Shown: positions 23,846 to 37,700 of the stretch, in pieces
How positions within the stretch are numbered: position 1 is the first letter of the stretch
Layout: each line of letters starts with the position of its first letter
Assembly: GCA_009823395.1 (NCBI GenBank)
Contig: CM020504.1
Coordinates: 25,880,705 to 25,944,704, forward strand
Direction of reading: 5' to 3'
DNA: 64,000 bases
Origin: Thamnaconus septentrionalis
Taxonomy: Eukaryota; Chordata; Actinopteri; Tetraodontiformes; Monacanthidae
Program-made: the position numbers and the translations under genes
Notes under the pieces: generated by a model
The model's input: only the letters and a program-made list of their open reading frames with translations
Told to the model about the DNA's origin: nothing
Databases searched by the model: none

Positions 23846-24705
23846 GTGAGGCCACCTCACAGCAGTGAGGCTGTGGGTTCGTTTCCAGGCCTGGAGCCTT
23901 TCTGGTGTAGCATTTGCATGTTCTCCATGTGTCTGCTGGGTTCTCTCAATGTTCTCCATGTGTCTGCTGGGTTCTCTCAATGTTCTCCATGTGTCTGCTG
24001 GGTTCTCTCCAGGTTCTCCATGTGTCTGATGGGTTCTCTCCAGGTTCTCCATGTGTCTGCTGGGTTCTCTCAATGTTCTCCATGTGTCTGCTGGGTTCTC
24101 TCCAGGTTCTCCATGCGTCTGCTGGGTTCTCTCCAGGTTCTCCATGTGTCTGATGGGTTCTCTCCAGGTTCTCCATGTGTCTGCTGGGTTCTCTCAATGT
24201 TCTCCATGTGTCTGCTGGGTTCTCTCCAGGTTCTCCATGTGTCTGATGGGTTCTCTCCAGGTTCTCCATGTGTCTGCTGGGTTCTCTCAATGGTCTCACT
24301 GTATCTGCTGGGTTCTCTCCAGGTTCTCACTGTGTCTGCTGGGTTCTCTCAATGTTCTCACTGTATCTGCTGGGTTCTCTCCAGGTTCTCCATGTGTCTG
24401 CTGGGTTCTCTCAATGGTCTCACTGTATCTGCTGGGTTCTCTCAATGTTCTCCATGTGTCTGCTGGGTTCTCTCAATGTTCTCCATGTGTCTGCTGGGTT
24501 CTCTCCAGGTTCTCACTGTGTCTGCCGGGTTCTCTCAATGTTCTCACTGTATCTACTGGGTTCTCTCCAGGTTCTCACTGTATCTGCTGGGTTCTCTCCA
24601 GGTTCTCCAGCTTCCTCCCACACTCCAAAAACATGCATGTGAGGACTCCAGCAGACCCCCAGGACCCTGAGTTCAGGAAGAAGCGGCTATTGAAATGAAT
24701 GAATG
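23846..24705. mobile_element. LINE-type 3' region with internal minisatellite expansion
   Basis: The left flank 'gtgaggctgtgggttcg...ggagcc...gcatgttctcc' and the right flank 'cttcctcccacactccaaaa...ccagcagacccccaggaccctga...gaatgaatgg' match a 3' section common in fish L2/CR1-like repeats, which normally has one 'ttctccatgtgtctgctggg' segment between them. Here that segment is repeated about 22 times. Confidence 0.6.
23925..24612. repeat. 31-bp minisatellite (gttctccatgtgtctgctgg type)
   Basis: About 22 units of 31 bases with two main variants, 'ctctcaatgttctccatg' and 'ctctccaggttctccatg', and later units with 'cactgt' in place of 'ccatgt'. Because 31 is not a multiple of three, the long open frames through it on both strands cycle frames and are artefacts. 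There are no unique spacers, so it is not a CRISPR-like array. Confidence 0.93.
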
Positions 24706-24847
24706 GACTCAGGTACCAAATTTGTGGGCATTTTTGCACCTGCATGCAGACAAAAAAAACTTTGTGGATATGCAGCGAAAGTGGTTGCAGATTGCGGTGC
24801 AGTGTGGTTGCAAAAAGGACACTATTTACGGCCCGTTCCTTCTGGAT

Positions 24848-25241
24848 CCAGCCCAGCAGTTGGCTAAACTGTTTGACTGGTGGGGTCACAGTGCGTTGTA
24901 AGATGTGCCAGAGGGGGGTAGCGGAGCAGCAGCAGATGGATGGAGTGTTTTGGTGAGCCACCTCATAGGAGGAAACAATCTATCATGGGACATGGAGTAA
25001 ACATGTTGCGTTAAATATCTCCTGAAAATGAAACAAAGTAAAGTTGAAACCAAATCAGAGTCTCTGAAGCTCCACCAGGGTGTTTAGCTCTTTATTGAAA
25101 TGACTCTGAAAACACTGGAAACATGGGGGAAATACAGTTTTTTTTTTTTTAACTTATACTGACTATTAACATAATTTCTTAAAGTTCAGCGTGCCAAATT
25201 AAAAAGAGTCACGGGCCACATATGGCCCCCGGGCCGTAGTT
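24848..25241. mobile_element. hAT-like family A copy
   Basis: Has 'tgccagaggggggtagcgg', 'cctcataggaggaaacaatc' and ends 'catatggcccccgggccgtag'. The start ('ccagcccagcagttggc') resembles the right end of the 53029 copy in reverse. No clean target duplication. Confidence 0.65.
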
Positions 25242-25370
25242 TCAAATGTAAAGCAGTGAGCTGCTGCTTTTGCTGCTGTCCATGAGTGTGTTTGTCTGTG
25301 TTTGTGAGGGCGACGACACTTAAAGTCAGTCTAAAAAAGGTCTGCGGATGTTATAACCCACGGCTCGCGG

Positions 25371-25670
25371 AACTTCTTCACTTCATGAGAGACAAGGGAC
25401 TCGATAAAATAGTTAGCCGGGGTTTTGTTTTTTTTTTTTTTCTGGTTTAGACAACGCTGGTTGACACTCCAACACAGTAGGTGGCGGTAGTGCACCTGAA
25501 CATTGGTCGCCAACCGTCATGAAGAAGGCGAAGACGAAGAAGAAGAAAAAGCGGAAAAGGAAGAGGAAGAGAGAGAGACGACTTTTGTTTTGTTTTGTTT
25601 TTCAAGATAACATTTATCACCATGAAACTGCATGAAGTCATTCACTCGGATAGATTGTTAAGTTCCTAAG
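25371..25670 (+). promoter_or_regulatory. possible exoc3 promoter and 5' non-coding exon
   Basis: A purine-rich, CpG-containing block (gaagaaggcgaagacgaaga) precedes 'agttcctaag|gtgaga', a strong donor at 25670/25671. The exoc3 start codon exon has an acceptor at 27757 with 59 bases of leader, so a non-coding first exon must exist upstream. This is the best candidate seen. No TATA or cap element was identified. Confidence 0.3.
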
Positions 25671-26814
25671 GTGAGAATTTCCACTAGCTTCAAATCGCGC
25701 CTTTTCTTAGTTTCCCCTCATACGTGTGAAGCTCCAGGCGACAGGACCGCCGTTAGCTGTAGCTGTGAGTTGTGTGTCCATTGGACGGCTGTCGTCACTA
25801 ATATCAACCATTTGTTGTTGTTGTTGTTGTTGTTGTTGTGGTTGTCCTCCCATCATTACTTAACGTCTAGCATGCGTTCCCAGTTAGTGTGTCGCTATCA
25901 GCAGCAGCAGCAGCACTGCTAGTTAGCCTGTATTCACAGTGAGCGGTGGCAACAGTCCATCGCTGTCATGTGATTGAGCTTCGACTGCATTATTGCACGT
26001 TGTTCAACTCGAACGCGTTTGTCGCGGCTTCTGTCGTTGCAAAGCCGACTAATGAAGTCAGTGTTGTGAACGACGAAGCCCTTTAACGGTTTAATTAAGC
26101 GGTTTATATGTTCAGAATTTGACCCGGAACCCTTTTTTTTTCCAGGACAGTTTTTTTGAAAAGGTGAACTAGTCACAAATACATTGCAGTGTACCTTGAA
26201 ATCTCTTGAGTGCCATGTGTTGTTTTGTGTTGTGTTGTGGTGTCCTGGGATTGTTATCAATCCCAGGAGTGGGCTCAACTGTTCTGCCTGGTGGGGGCCA
26301 CAGTGGCTTCTTCATAGAGTTGCCAGCTGTCCAGTAGTTGACAGTCAAGTGGTTCCGTCTTGCATGGATACTGGACGGGGTTTGTCCCGCACTTCTCAGT
26401 TGTCTCGAACGTCAATTATTCTCGATGCAAACTCACCTTCGTTTCCATAGAGTTTGCGTTCGAAAAAAGCCGTCGTCTACGTAGCTGCAGGCAACAGCAT
26501 TGCGCAGCCCATTCACAACAAGCGCACACTGGCTGCGTAGCTTGCGTAGAGTCGGCTATGAATCAGGATCGCTGGTTCTTTTCAGCTTTATGTCGTAAAG
26601 GAAAGCCATCCATCCTGCACTTTACTGACTGTTGTCTAAAATTAAAATGTTTCAATACAATTTCAACATTATTTCTCATGTCTATTGCTCACAAAACAGT
26701 TCAAACTATGTGAACTTTTTTTGAAGCCCTATTTGAAGTTCTGATTGACCACTAGTGGGAGCCACTGAAAGTTGGCAACTCTAGTTCAGAATGTGACAGA
26801 AGGGCCTCTAAATA

Positions 26815-27078
26815 TGTATGAGCGATGTGTAGAAAACCTATCATGTGGCTTTAATGTCCATTGAAAATGAACCAAAGCGAAATTACGACAAACTCAGTGT
26901 GTTTGGAGCCCCTGTGGTATTTAGCTCTTTATTGAAATGACACTGAAAACTTTGAAAAATGGAAAAACTCACTTACTCTTAACATCATTTCTTCTAGTCC
27001 AGCGAGCCGGATTTAAAAAGCCTCACGGGCTGCGTGACGTGGCTAACCCTAGCCCATAGTTTGCCTGATGCCTGATCT
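26815..27078. mobile_element. old hAT-like family A copy
   Basis: Diverged from the other copies: 'gcctctaaatatgtatgag', 'tatttagctctttattgaaatga' and a mutated end 'catagtttgcctgatgcctg'. The segment about 26270-26320 may be its left end. Confidence 0.45.
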
Positions 27079-27619
27079 AGCCTGTGGAGGTGTGTGCAGT
27101 CTTCCAGGGTGATGCCTCCCAGTGTGTCACTGGCCCACCACAGAAGCAGTGATGCTGAGTGATGTTGCAGAGGGGTTGACTCACCGGTTGCTGCACTCTG
27201 GATTTCAAAAACTCTTTCCTCTCATTCTTTGGAACATTGTATTTATGGCTAATATGTGAAGCTTTTCACCTTCTAAATCCTGCAAGCTGTCCTACCCTGG
27301 TGTTTTAAAGGGCTGTCTTTAGTTATGGACACACTGGAGCCAATATTAAAGCGGTTCAATAACACAAAGTTTGCCGTCACAGAAGAAAACTGCCAAAAAA
27401 AAAAATATCTTATTGTAATCCAGTTGTTTTTACCATCCTACGTTCTATCTTAATACCATTCTGTTCTGCTCCATACGTTGTTTGACCAGACCTTTGTATT
27501 TACTACTTACTAGATCACTCTATACATATGAGTATGTAAATATCTCACTTATTATTTTTCTGTATATACCCACAGATATTTTATTTTTGTCTTTATCTTC
27601 AGTTAATATCATTCTTGAC

Positions 27620-27706
27620 CTTTTGCACTGTAGCCTTTTTTATGTTGTTGCTGTAATGATGTAAATTTCCCCACCGTGGGATCAATAAAGGTCTTCTTCT
27701 TCTGAG
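27620..27706 (+). mobile_element. LINE 3' tail remnant
   Basis: 'tgttgctgtaatgatgtaaatttccccaccgtgggatcaataaaggtc' style tail. Reverse copies occur at about 28183-28262 and 30390-30430, and related ones near 39415 and 62690. Each is followed or preceded by a short tandem array. Confidence 0.5.
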
Positions 27707-27816
27707 TAATTTGTGTGTGTGTGTGTGTGTGTGTCTTTTTCTCTCTGTCTTTATTAGGCTCAGAGTTTTCACCTTGAAGCGTGGACACTACAGGCACCCG
27801 CGGAGTGACTGGCGCA

Positions 27817-30198
27817 ATGGAAGAGACGAGCAGGGAGGCAGTGGCCACTGCGGTGCAGCGGGTGGCAGGGATGCTCCAGCGATCGGACCAGCTGGACAAA
27901 GTGGAGCAGTACAGGAGAAGAGAGGCTCGCAAGAAGGCCTCCGTGGAGGCCAGGCTGAAGGTGAGCTGCTGCTCACTTCACCTCAGGGTCACTGATCAGT
28001 GTTGAACTGTTGAATTTCACTCAGCAACAGTTAGCAAACACATTCAGCTTCACACAACCATAAACTGTAGAGCAGTCGTACACACAGGGCACAGCCCTCT
28101 ACACAGACAGTCTGGTGTTGAGCTTTTGTCAAATACAATAAAAAAAATAATAAAAAAAAAAAACAGACAGAGTGTTAATCAGATTAGAATAGAAGACCTT
28201 TATTAATGCCACAGTGTGGAAATTTGCATTATTACAGCAACCCTGTAGTGCAAAAATGATGTAAATCTATATTAATTAAAATAAATAAGTCAATAAAAAA
28301 ATACAAATAAAATATTTGTTGGGTATAAAATTAAAAAAAAAGATATTTACATCTTATGAACAGATGAAATCAGTTATATATCACTGATATATATATATAC
28401 AATTTTAATTTATTTTTTTAACATTCTGTGCAGCTTATTTCCACACCTCCAATGTTCTGAGCTTTATTATGAACCCGGGTTGATGGCGGCCAAGCAGAGT
28501 TCACACTCTGACTGTCATCTTGGATCTGAAGTCAGCATCAGAGATGAAGTGCAGCTTCCAGTGGTTCTCCCCACCGGATCAAACAGCTGATCCACACCTA
28601 CAACCCAGACTGACCATTGGCACAACTTCAATCACGCTCGAAAATATACCCAAGCAATTTTTTGTGATCATTTAACATCGTCGACTTCAAGTTCCTAGTT
28701 GTAGATTTAAACTGATCTGAGGTCTGGGCAGAAATGTTGCACTAGAGTGCAGCATCTTTCTCCTTGAGCTTGCCAGTAAACTACGGTGGCCTGCGCACCC
28801 AAACCTGGATACCTCATCCACCTTCTTCTTCATTGGTTTATTTGAGGATGTCAGCGTTCACACTGAATACGAGACGCTCTGCTGCCAGGCAGCTGGATTG
28901 TCCACACCAGGCTTCCTTAGAAATACGCTGGTGCAAGATGGCAGCTAACTGGGAGCACTGGGACCCTGATTGGTCGATGGTTTGATTCTTATGTGTGTAT
29001 GAGAACCAGTCTAAGGGCGGAAAAACCAAGTTACTTTTATTGTACTGCAAGTATACACTGATATTAAAGTATTTATGGCAGTTTGTTCAGTTTTTACCAA
29101 TATAAAGATCATAAATCAAGCCAAATATTACACACTGGACCTTCCAGGATTATTTTCTCAAATGTTGTTACGATATTAAACGCTATATCATCAGCGTTCT
29201 CAGGTTAAATTGTTCTTTTGGACGGAACTGAATTTGAAATGTGTTTCCAATGAAACGACTTCCAGGCAGCGATCCAGTCGCAGCTGGACGGCGTGCGGAC
29301 AGGACTGACGCAGCTGCACAGCGCCCTGCTGGACGTCAAGGACATCCAGAACTCCCTCACTGACGTCAGCAAAGACTGGAGGCAGAGCATCAACACCATC
29401 GAGAACCTGAAGGACGTGAAGGATGCTGTGGTTCAGCACAGCCAGCTGGCCTCCGCCGTGGAGAACCTCAAGAACATTTTCTCTGGTAATCTGCTCGTTT
29501 CCAAACCACTGTTGTCCAGATGAAGAGGGTGCACTGGGCTCCTGACATCATGATAACACGTTGGCTGTTGTATGTTGTTCTTTTTGAGAACTGTCAGGGT
29601 TTCCTGCTGATATTCCTGGCTGTGAGAAATATAGCAATGAGACGGCGGAGAAGTCGGAATCCAGAATGGCAGTTTAGTAGCACTGTTGGTGCAGCACCAT
29701 GAAACCTTCTGCTCCTCCGGATGGCAGCAACCATCTGTTCAGGGGCTGAGCTCATTGGAACACACACACTGCAGCCTGGTGCATCTTCTGTTGCATTGAC
29801 TGCAACCAGTTGCATAGGAAAAACCACCAGATCTCAAGGCCCTCATTCAAAATAAAAGACAAAAATCACACATTTTTCCCAGCTTTGATAATGATTTTAT
29901 TTCTATGATAGATAGGTAGGTAGATAGGTAGGTAGGTAGATAGATAGGTAGATAGATTGGTAGGTAGATAGATAGGTAGGTAGGTAGGTAGATGGAGAGA
30001 TAGAACGATAGATAGATAGTTAGGTAGGTAGATAGATAGAGAGAAGATAGGTAGATAGGTAGGTAGGTAGGTAGATAGATAGGTAGGTAGATAGAGAGTT
30101 AGGTAGATAGAGAGATAGATAGGTAGATAGATAGGTAGATAGGTAGGTAGATAGAGAGATAGGTAGGTAGGTAGATAGAGAGTTAGATAGTTAGGTAG

Positions 30199-30232
<34 letters not shown>

Positions 30233-33200
30233 GTAGGTAGATAGATAGATAGATAGATAGATAGGTAGGTAGGTAGATAGATAGAGAGTTAGATAGGTAG
30301 ATAGTTAGGTAGATAGATGGATAGATAGGTAGGTAGGTAGGTAGGTAGATGGATGGATGGGTAGATAGATAGATAGATAGATAGATGTACTTTATTGATC
30401 CCAAATTGGGAAACTACACTGTTGCAGCACTAAACCGTAGTAAAAATGAACTATGCAGCAGTTACAAAACACTCAACTCAGTCCAAGTCCAACAAACAAC
30501 CAAAGCAGGCTTGCAAAAGACGTGGATTTAATGTTGTAGGTGTTTGGTGATGGATGATGTTATTAATATGTGTTTTACATGAAGTACAGAGTCAGCCAGA
30601 AATAATGTATACACACATCATATAAAGAAATATTTCATTTGTATCAGTACTTCTATGCATTTACATCCTTGTAGAGGTCAAAGGTCACTTGTTTTAAGCT
30701 GGTGTTGAAACATTGATGGCAGTTTTTCTTCCGCTGGTGTGTGTGTACATTATTTTGGCTGACTCCGTGCATGTTGCAGCAGCGCCACTGAACTCAGCTT
30801 GTTGTTGTGTGTCTTGTTGTAATGTGCGCAGTACCAGAGATTGTGGCCGAGACGCAGCAGCTGATCGAGCAGGCTGAGCTGCTGGAGGCCCATCGCAAGC
30901 TGATGGAGCTGGAGTGCTCCAGGGACGACCTCATGTACGAGCAGTACCGCATGGACAGCAAGAACACCAGTGACATGAACCTCATCTCCATCTACTTTGA
31001 AGAGGTGAGTTGGCAGTGGCGAGCGGCCCCAGTTGACAAGGTGTCAACTGGGTTGTGCTTCAGTCTCTGGAAGGTGAAGATCCTCCAAGTTTCTGATATT
31101 AGTCAGATGTCTAATGGCTAATTAAGTGCACTGGCACTTTATTATATTTTACAACAGACAGCCAATGGTTTCTAGTCACAGTCTACAGACTTGATGATCA
31201 TCTTAATGATCTCAACAATGATCTTCATGATGGCAGCTACCATCATTAGGTCGAGACTCAATAAGAGAGAATAAAGAGAATAAAACCGCTAGCTCCACTT
31301 TCTACCACGTAGTCAATAAATCACTGAAGTGATGAAACTGAGTTGTGTGTCCTGCAAAATAAAAGCCTACGGAAACGCTTTGGATTCACTGGATAAAAAA
31401 ACCATTTAGGCAGATCAGGATCTTCGAATGACTGGATGAGGATCCTTGAAGGTCCAGGATTGTCACAGGTGGCGTCCAGTTTGAGTTGGAGTCACTGCCA
31501 AACCAGACTGGAGGCATGAGTTTGTCTCCATGAAGCCTCTGGTGTTGATTCTCCTGCTCCTGCAGACAGAGACCCACATCCAGCACAGTGTCAGACTGAC
31601 TGGACCATCTCAACCCTCTGAGGTGCCTTCACAGTGTTGACACACTGATATTAACACCGTCCTCACCTTGAAGAAATCAACTATTTCCCAGTGTCTCAAA
31701 CCCAGAAGGTAGTAATAGCAGATGAACTGTGATGGCGCCATCACTGGCCACTGATTAGAAAGCATTTACAGACGTTGATCTCGTAATTCTGAGAAAACTG
31801 CCCATGAGGCCACGAGCCAATCCAGAGGCAGCTCTGCGAGCGACCACTAGCAGCGCTGGCTGGCTGAAGGTCCGTTTCCTGCGTCCAGGTGCAGGGCCTG
31901 TCTGACGAGCTGGCCAAGCAGCTGTGGATGGTGCTGCAGAGGTCCATGGTGACGGTCCGCCGGGACCCCGTCATGCTTGTGTCGGTGGTTCGGATCATCG
32001 AGCGGGAGGAGAAGATCGACCGTCGCATGGTGGACCGCAAGAAGCAGACTGGCTTCATCCCTCCTGGGAGACCCAAACGATGGAAGGAGAAGATGTTTGA
32101 GGTAGTGGCTGGCTGGTAACACCAAGTACAATCCATCATCACTAGTTAGTTAGTTAGTAATTCTATGGAACATGTTTAAAACAATACAATATAAACAACA
32201 ACATTATCAGCAAATAGAACAAATACAATAGCAGGCCTGCAGGGGGCGAGCTGGTGTTGGCGACCCCCTGCACTACAGTAGGGCTAGTTAGTGTTGGATA
32301 GGTTGCTAGCTTGCAGTGTGGTCAGGATGGTTGACTCCTGCACTGTGTGTCAGGTGCTGGAGGCCACAGTCAGCACTCGTATCGAGGGCACCCAGTCAGT
32401 CACCAGGGAGGCTGACAAGATGTGGCTGGTCCGCCTCTTCGAGATCACCAGGAAATACGTCCTGGACGACCTCATCGTGGTCAAGAACCTCATGGTGCAC
32501 TGCTTCCCCCCCCACTACAACACTTTCAACAGGTAGCCGCCTCCTGCTTCCAGTTCATCAAACACCTGCAGAGTTTGACTCTTGAAGTTCTATGTTCAGT
32601 TCCCTGAAAAGAACTTTGTCCTGGTTGCTAAAATATCCAGTAGAATCGTCTTGAGCAGAATTTGGAGTCTGGTCACCGTCCTGTCCTGCAGTCAACTCAA
32701 ACTAACCTGAACCTGAACCTCCGCAGAAGAAGCTGCGTCAACGTCCAGACCCATGGCTTGAAGTCAATGTCTCTGTTGCAGGTTCTTCCTGCTCTACCAC
32801 GGTGCTGTGTCCTTTCGGGTCAAGGAGCTGGCCCTGGAGGACCTGGAGGCCAATGAGATCGTCTCTCTCCTCACTTGGGTCCTCAACACATACAAGAGGT
32901 ACACATTTGTGCGTATTCAAAGAAAACACCAGGGAAACAAATCTCACTTGGCCGTCAGAACTGTGTCTCGGGCGTCGCTGTGTGCAGAGAAAGAGATAAT
33001 CATCATAAACTGGACTGCTGGTGTCGTCAGACTAAAATGACGATGACGTCACCTTGACGTGTCACAGTCAAATACTGCAGCAGCTCATGTGAAAACTAAA
33101 TACAGCAGCATTGGATCTTATGGTGGAAATCAACCACATCCACCGAGTTTCACATCATTGACTTCCTGCCTGAAGCACCTGCTGATACACCTGAGACTGG

Positions 33201-34285
33201 ATAGATACTGAATGGATGGATGGACGGATGGGTAGATGGATGGATGGGTAGACCGATGGATGGGTAGACCGATGGATGGGTAGATGGATGGATGGTGGAT
33301 GGATGGATGGATAGATAGATGGGTAGATGGATGGATGGATGGATGGATGGACGGATGGGTAGATGGATGGATGGATGGATGGTGGATGGATGGATGGATA
33401 GATAGATAGATGGATGGATGGTAGATAGATACTAGATGGGTGGTGGATGGATGGATGGATGGATGGATGGTGGATGGATGGATGGATGGATGGATGGATA
33501 GATGGATGGATGGATGGATGGTAGATAGATGGGTAGATGGATGGATGGATGGATGGATAGACGGATGGGTAGATGGATGGATAGATGGGTAGATGGATGG
33601 ATGGATAGATAGATGGATGGATGGTAGATAGATACTAGATGGATGGTAGATAGATGGATGGATGGATGGATGGATGGATGGATGGATGGGTAGATAGATG
33701 GATGGATGGGTAGATGGATGGATGGATGGATGGATGGATAGATGGATGGTAGATAGATGGGTAGATGGATGGATGGATAGATGGATGGATGGTAGATAGA
33801 TGGGTAGATGGATGGATGGATGGATAGATGGATGGATGGATGGATGGATGGATGGATGGATGGATGGATGGATGGATGATGGATGGATGGATGGATGGAT
33901 GGATGGATGGATGGATACCTCCTGGGGCTGGAAGTCAAGCTGGTGACTGTATTCCAGAAGGTGTCTGGTGTTCCTGTTGACATTGACAGTCCTCCTTGGT
34001 GGAGAGGTTGTGGTGAAAGCGGTTGGCTGGGCTGTGTTTCAGTGTGGAGATGATGGGTCACCCTGACCTGCGCTCCGAGTGCGACATCAACACGCTGGAA
34101 CCTCTGCTGCATCAGGACGTCGTCAATGACCTGCTCAGCAAATATGTCAAGACCTTTACAGTAAGACACACACACACACACACACACTGTACAGTTTAAA
34201 AGGTCCAGTGTGTCAAATTTGGCTCCATTTATGATTTATTTTTATATTGGTCAAATCTTGTTTTCCTACCCTTGGAACGGTTCTC

Positions 34286-34359
<74 letters not shown>

Positions 34360-34690
34360 CCAGATGGCAGCTAACTAGCAGCAAAGACCGTTATTAGAGT
34401 AAAGGTCAACTTTATTGCCATCATTTTTTAAAGGAAGCCCCCCTGACGCTGCCCTCAATACCAATCACCCCTTCAGGCTATGGCTGCATTAAACATCAAA
34501 GTTCTACACACTGGAGCTTTATGTGTGATTTTGCAACAACTTCTCCAGAAGTCATTCACTTGTTCGCTGTCTGATGTGACAATTCACAACAAAGTGCAGC
34601 TGTGTTCAAAGAAGGAGCATTACTGAGACTAAATCAAATGTAATGAATGTGTCAGCCTCCACAAAAGAAATGATATCTAAAAAATGTAAC

Positions 34691-34745
<55 letters not shown>

Positions 34746-37700
34746 CATGTGACAAATGCAATCTTTGACCCTGGCGTCCAGTCTAATATCACAGGGTGGC
34801 TGCGGAAGGCCCTGGAGACGGACAAGAAGGACTGGCAGAAGGAGACGGAGCCTGAGGCCGACCAGGATGGTTACTACCAAACTACACTGCCAGCCATCGT
34901 CTTCCAGGTGCAGCTTTGCTTCACACCACCAACATTTTGCCACAAATGTCATTGACTGTTTCAATAACGTTTCATTTTAATTTTTTAAACACGTAAAGAA
35001 GGAATCACTTCTTCTATTTATTTATTTTTTTTTGAAGAAGTGATTCCTGCAATGCTGTGTCCATTCTCCTGATGGCTTTGTTTGCCTCAGTGTGCACAAT
35101 GCTGAGATGTGACGACCTTGATGTGACCTCAGCTTTTTTTTTTTTTTTTTTTTTGCACTTTCAATGCAAAATTTCCAAAGTCAACCCAAACTTTGTCCTT
35201 TTCATTTTACAGTTGTGCAGTTTTTTTCTGGATGCACCGAATTGGAATTTTCGGCCAATGTTGAAAACCCCAACATATTGCTGTTATGATCCATAATCAG
35301 TATGCACTAATGTGGAATTGATCTGTATAATAAAGTTCAAATTGTGTTCATTGTAAAATACACATCATATTCCAAAAATGTTTTTGAAAATCTGATCACC
35401 ACTCCATGGTTTCTTCTCAATCAGTCACTTTTTTTTTCTTAACGTTTGGTGGATGTGGAAGCCAGTTTAGTCTCCTGGAACACTGGAGGCCCCTTTCGTC
35501 ACAGTCACACTGACACCTGCTGGTTGCTGGTGAAAAGGCGCCCTCATTACCCGACTAACGTGTCTCCTTGTTTTTAGATGTTTGAGCAAAACCTGCAGGT
35601 TGCTGCCCAGATTGACGGGGAGTTCAAGGAGCAGGTCCTGAAGCTGTGTCTCAAGCAGATGAACAGTTTCCTGGTCAGGTAACCACTGCACGCTGGCGTC
35701 TCTGACAGCTTCTTGTCTCTTGGAATGTCCGTGCGCTACAGATGCAGTGTGTGTGTGTGTGTGTGCAGGTACCGAGAGGAGGCCACCATCTACAAGGAGG
35801 AGCACCTGAGAGACAGACAGCAGCCACAGTGCTACGTCCAGTACATGATCGCCATCATCAACAACTGCCAGACATTCAAGTGAGCCATTTTATATTATGC
35901 ATCATCTAGTGTCAGAAATATCACGATAATAATTTGGCATAAAAGGCTCGTGCTGTGTTTTGTACAGCTGGTGTCACTGCTCTCTGCGTTCTTATCTCTA
36001 TTACTAACATTCACCTCCAGTGGTTCCCTTCAGTCCCACTTCATGGTGTCAGGATGGAAGTGGAAGCCATGGAATGATTCACAAAATTCACATTAGTTGT
36101 TTTTTTTTTTTTAAAGCTACAGAAGCTAAGCTACAGTATGTAGCCCAAGAGTTAATCCAAAATAATAATAATGTCTTGTGTCAGTGATAAAGTGGCAACC
36201 TGAACATGGATCAAAGCAAAGCTTCAGGCTATAAGAAAGAAGTCAGTCTTGCACACCTGCAAAATGGAATTTCAAATTCAAATTCAAATTCAAATTCAAC
36301 AAGCTCATCAAAATAAATCAGATGTAATTAAAAGTCGTGTGCCTCTTTTTTTTATTTGCAGCCTCCTGGTTGAAATTTCAACAGTGAGGTTTTTTTCAAG
36401 GCCTAATAATAAATTCAAAAATCAAATAACAAATCAATTAACTGTGAATAGCATCCTTCAATTGAACGTCCTGTCCTGACTGACGCGCCAAAATGCCAGC
36501 ACGGCATTCTGGGATTGGTAGTGTTAGCCACACATGTGCTCTGCGATACCTCGCAGGCCAAATATAATGACACTGCAGGGCCAAATTTGGCCCGCGGGCC
36601 AGAGTTTGACACCTATGATGTAGACAAACAGGACATTTAAATCCAGAGGCAACTTATTTGCATCTTGCACCATCTTCTCCCCCATTGGTCGGCACTGGAA
36701 CTGCATGTAAAATGTCACTTGATGTTGACTTGGATGGTCTCACTGATGGTTCAACCCTTCATTCAATGCAGGTGAGATCCATGCAAGGCTTGTGGAGGCC
36801 AACACCACGTCTCTTGCTTTGTCTATTTATTTATCAATGTCCAGACAGTCAACTAAAAGATATTACAACAATAATATCTTTTATCTCCAGGCCGAGGGGT
36901 CAAACTCTCCTCTGCTGCTCCACCAGGGCTTTTATTGCTCTGCAGTGTTTCAGAAACGTCATGCAGTTGTGTGTATTTGTGCCGGCCGTCCCTCCAGAGA
37001 GTCCATCAACAGTCTGAAGAGGAAGTACTCGCAGTACTCTGCACCCACCGACAGCGACGCCGTCATAGAGAGGACGCTCAACGAGGTGGCCAAGGAGGGC
37101 TGCCAGTTCCTTCTGGACGAAGTCTTCCTGGACCTGGAAGTAAGAACCAGCCAAGCTCTACACTTGGGCTCAGGTCCACTGGGAGCAGAGCTCAGCTGTG
37201 ATTGGACCTCAGTGAAATGTTCTTCATCCCAGTCCCTGATTCTCATGCCTTGAATGTGATCCTGTGTTGATCAGAATCACCTGAATGAGCTTCTGACCAG
37301 GAAGTGGCTGATGGGCTCTCATGCTGTGGACACCATCTGTGTGACAGTGGAGGACTACTTCAATGACTTCAACAAGATCAAGAAGCCCTTTAACCAGGTC
37401 AGATGAGAGTGTGTTGTATTCATCAAGGAAAAAAAAGGATGCAGTCATTCACGAAATTCACACATTTGTTGTTTGTTTTTTTAAAACATTGTATTTTAAG
37501 GCTCCAGAAGCTTTAGAGCCTAAGAATTCAAGAAGTGGCATTGGACCCTCGACATTATTGAAGGGTTAAATAATGTGTTCCTAACACATTTTTCATTGTG
37601 AAATTTAGGTTCTCAGGAAAAAGCGCAGTTTAACAATTAATCATTAACGGATCGATCAGGTCAATCAACTGAACTACACTATGAATTAATCCATAATTTG

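Noticed and set aside
23828..24698. Direct-repeat array that could look like a CRISPR or a repetitive secreted protein
   Set aside because: Units are contiguous with no unique spacers, the host is a vertebrate, and the 31-base period shifts frame each unit.
30183..30404. Reverse frame of IYLSIYLP repeats
   Set aside because: Translation of the GATA/GGTA array in an exoc3 intron.
33432..34187. 251-codon reverse frame with IHPSIHPS repeats
   Set aside because: Mostly a translated GATG array; it also covers exoc3 exon 7 on the opposite strand.
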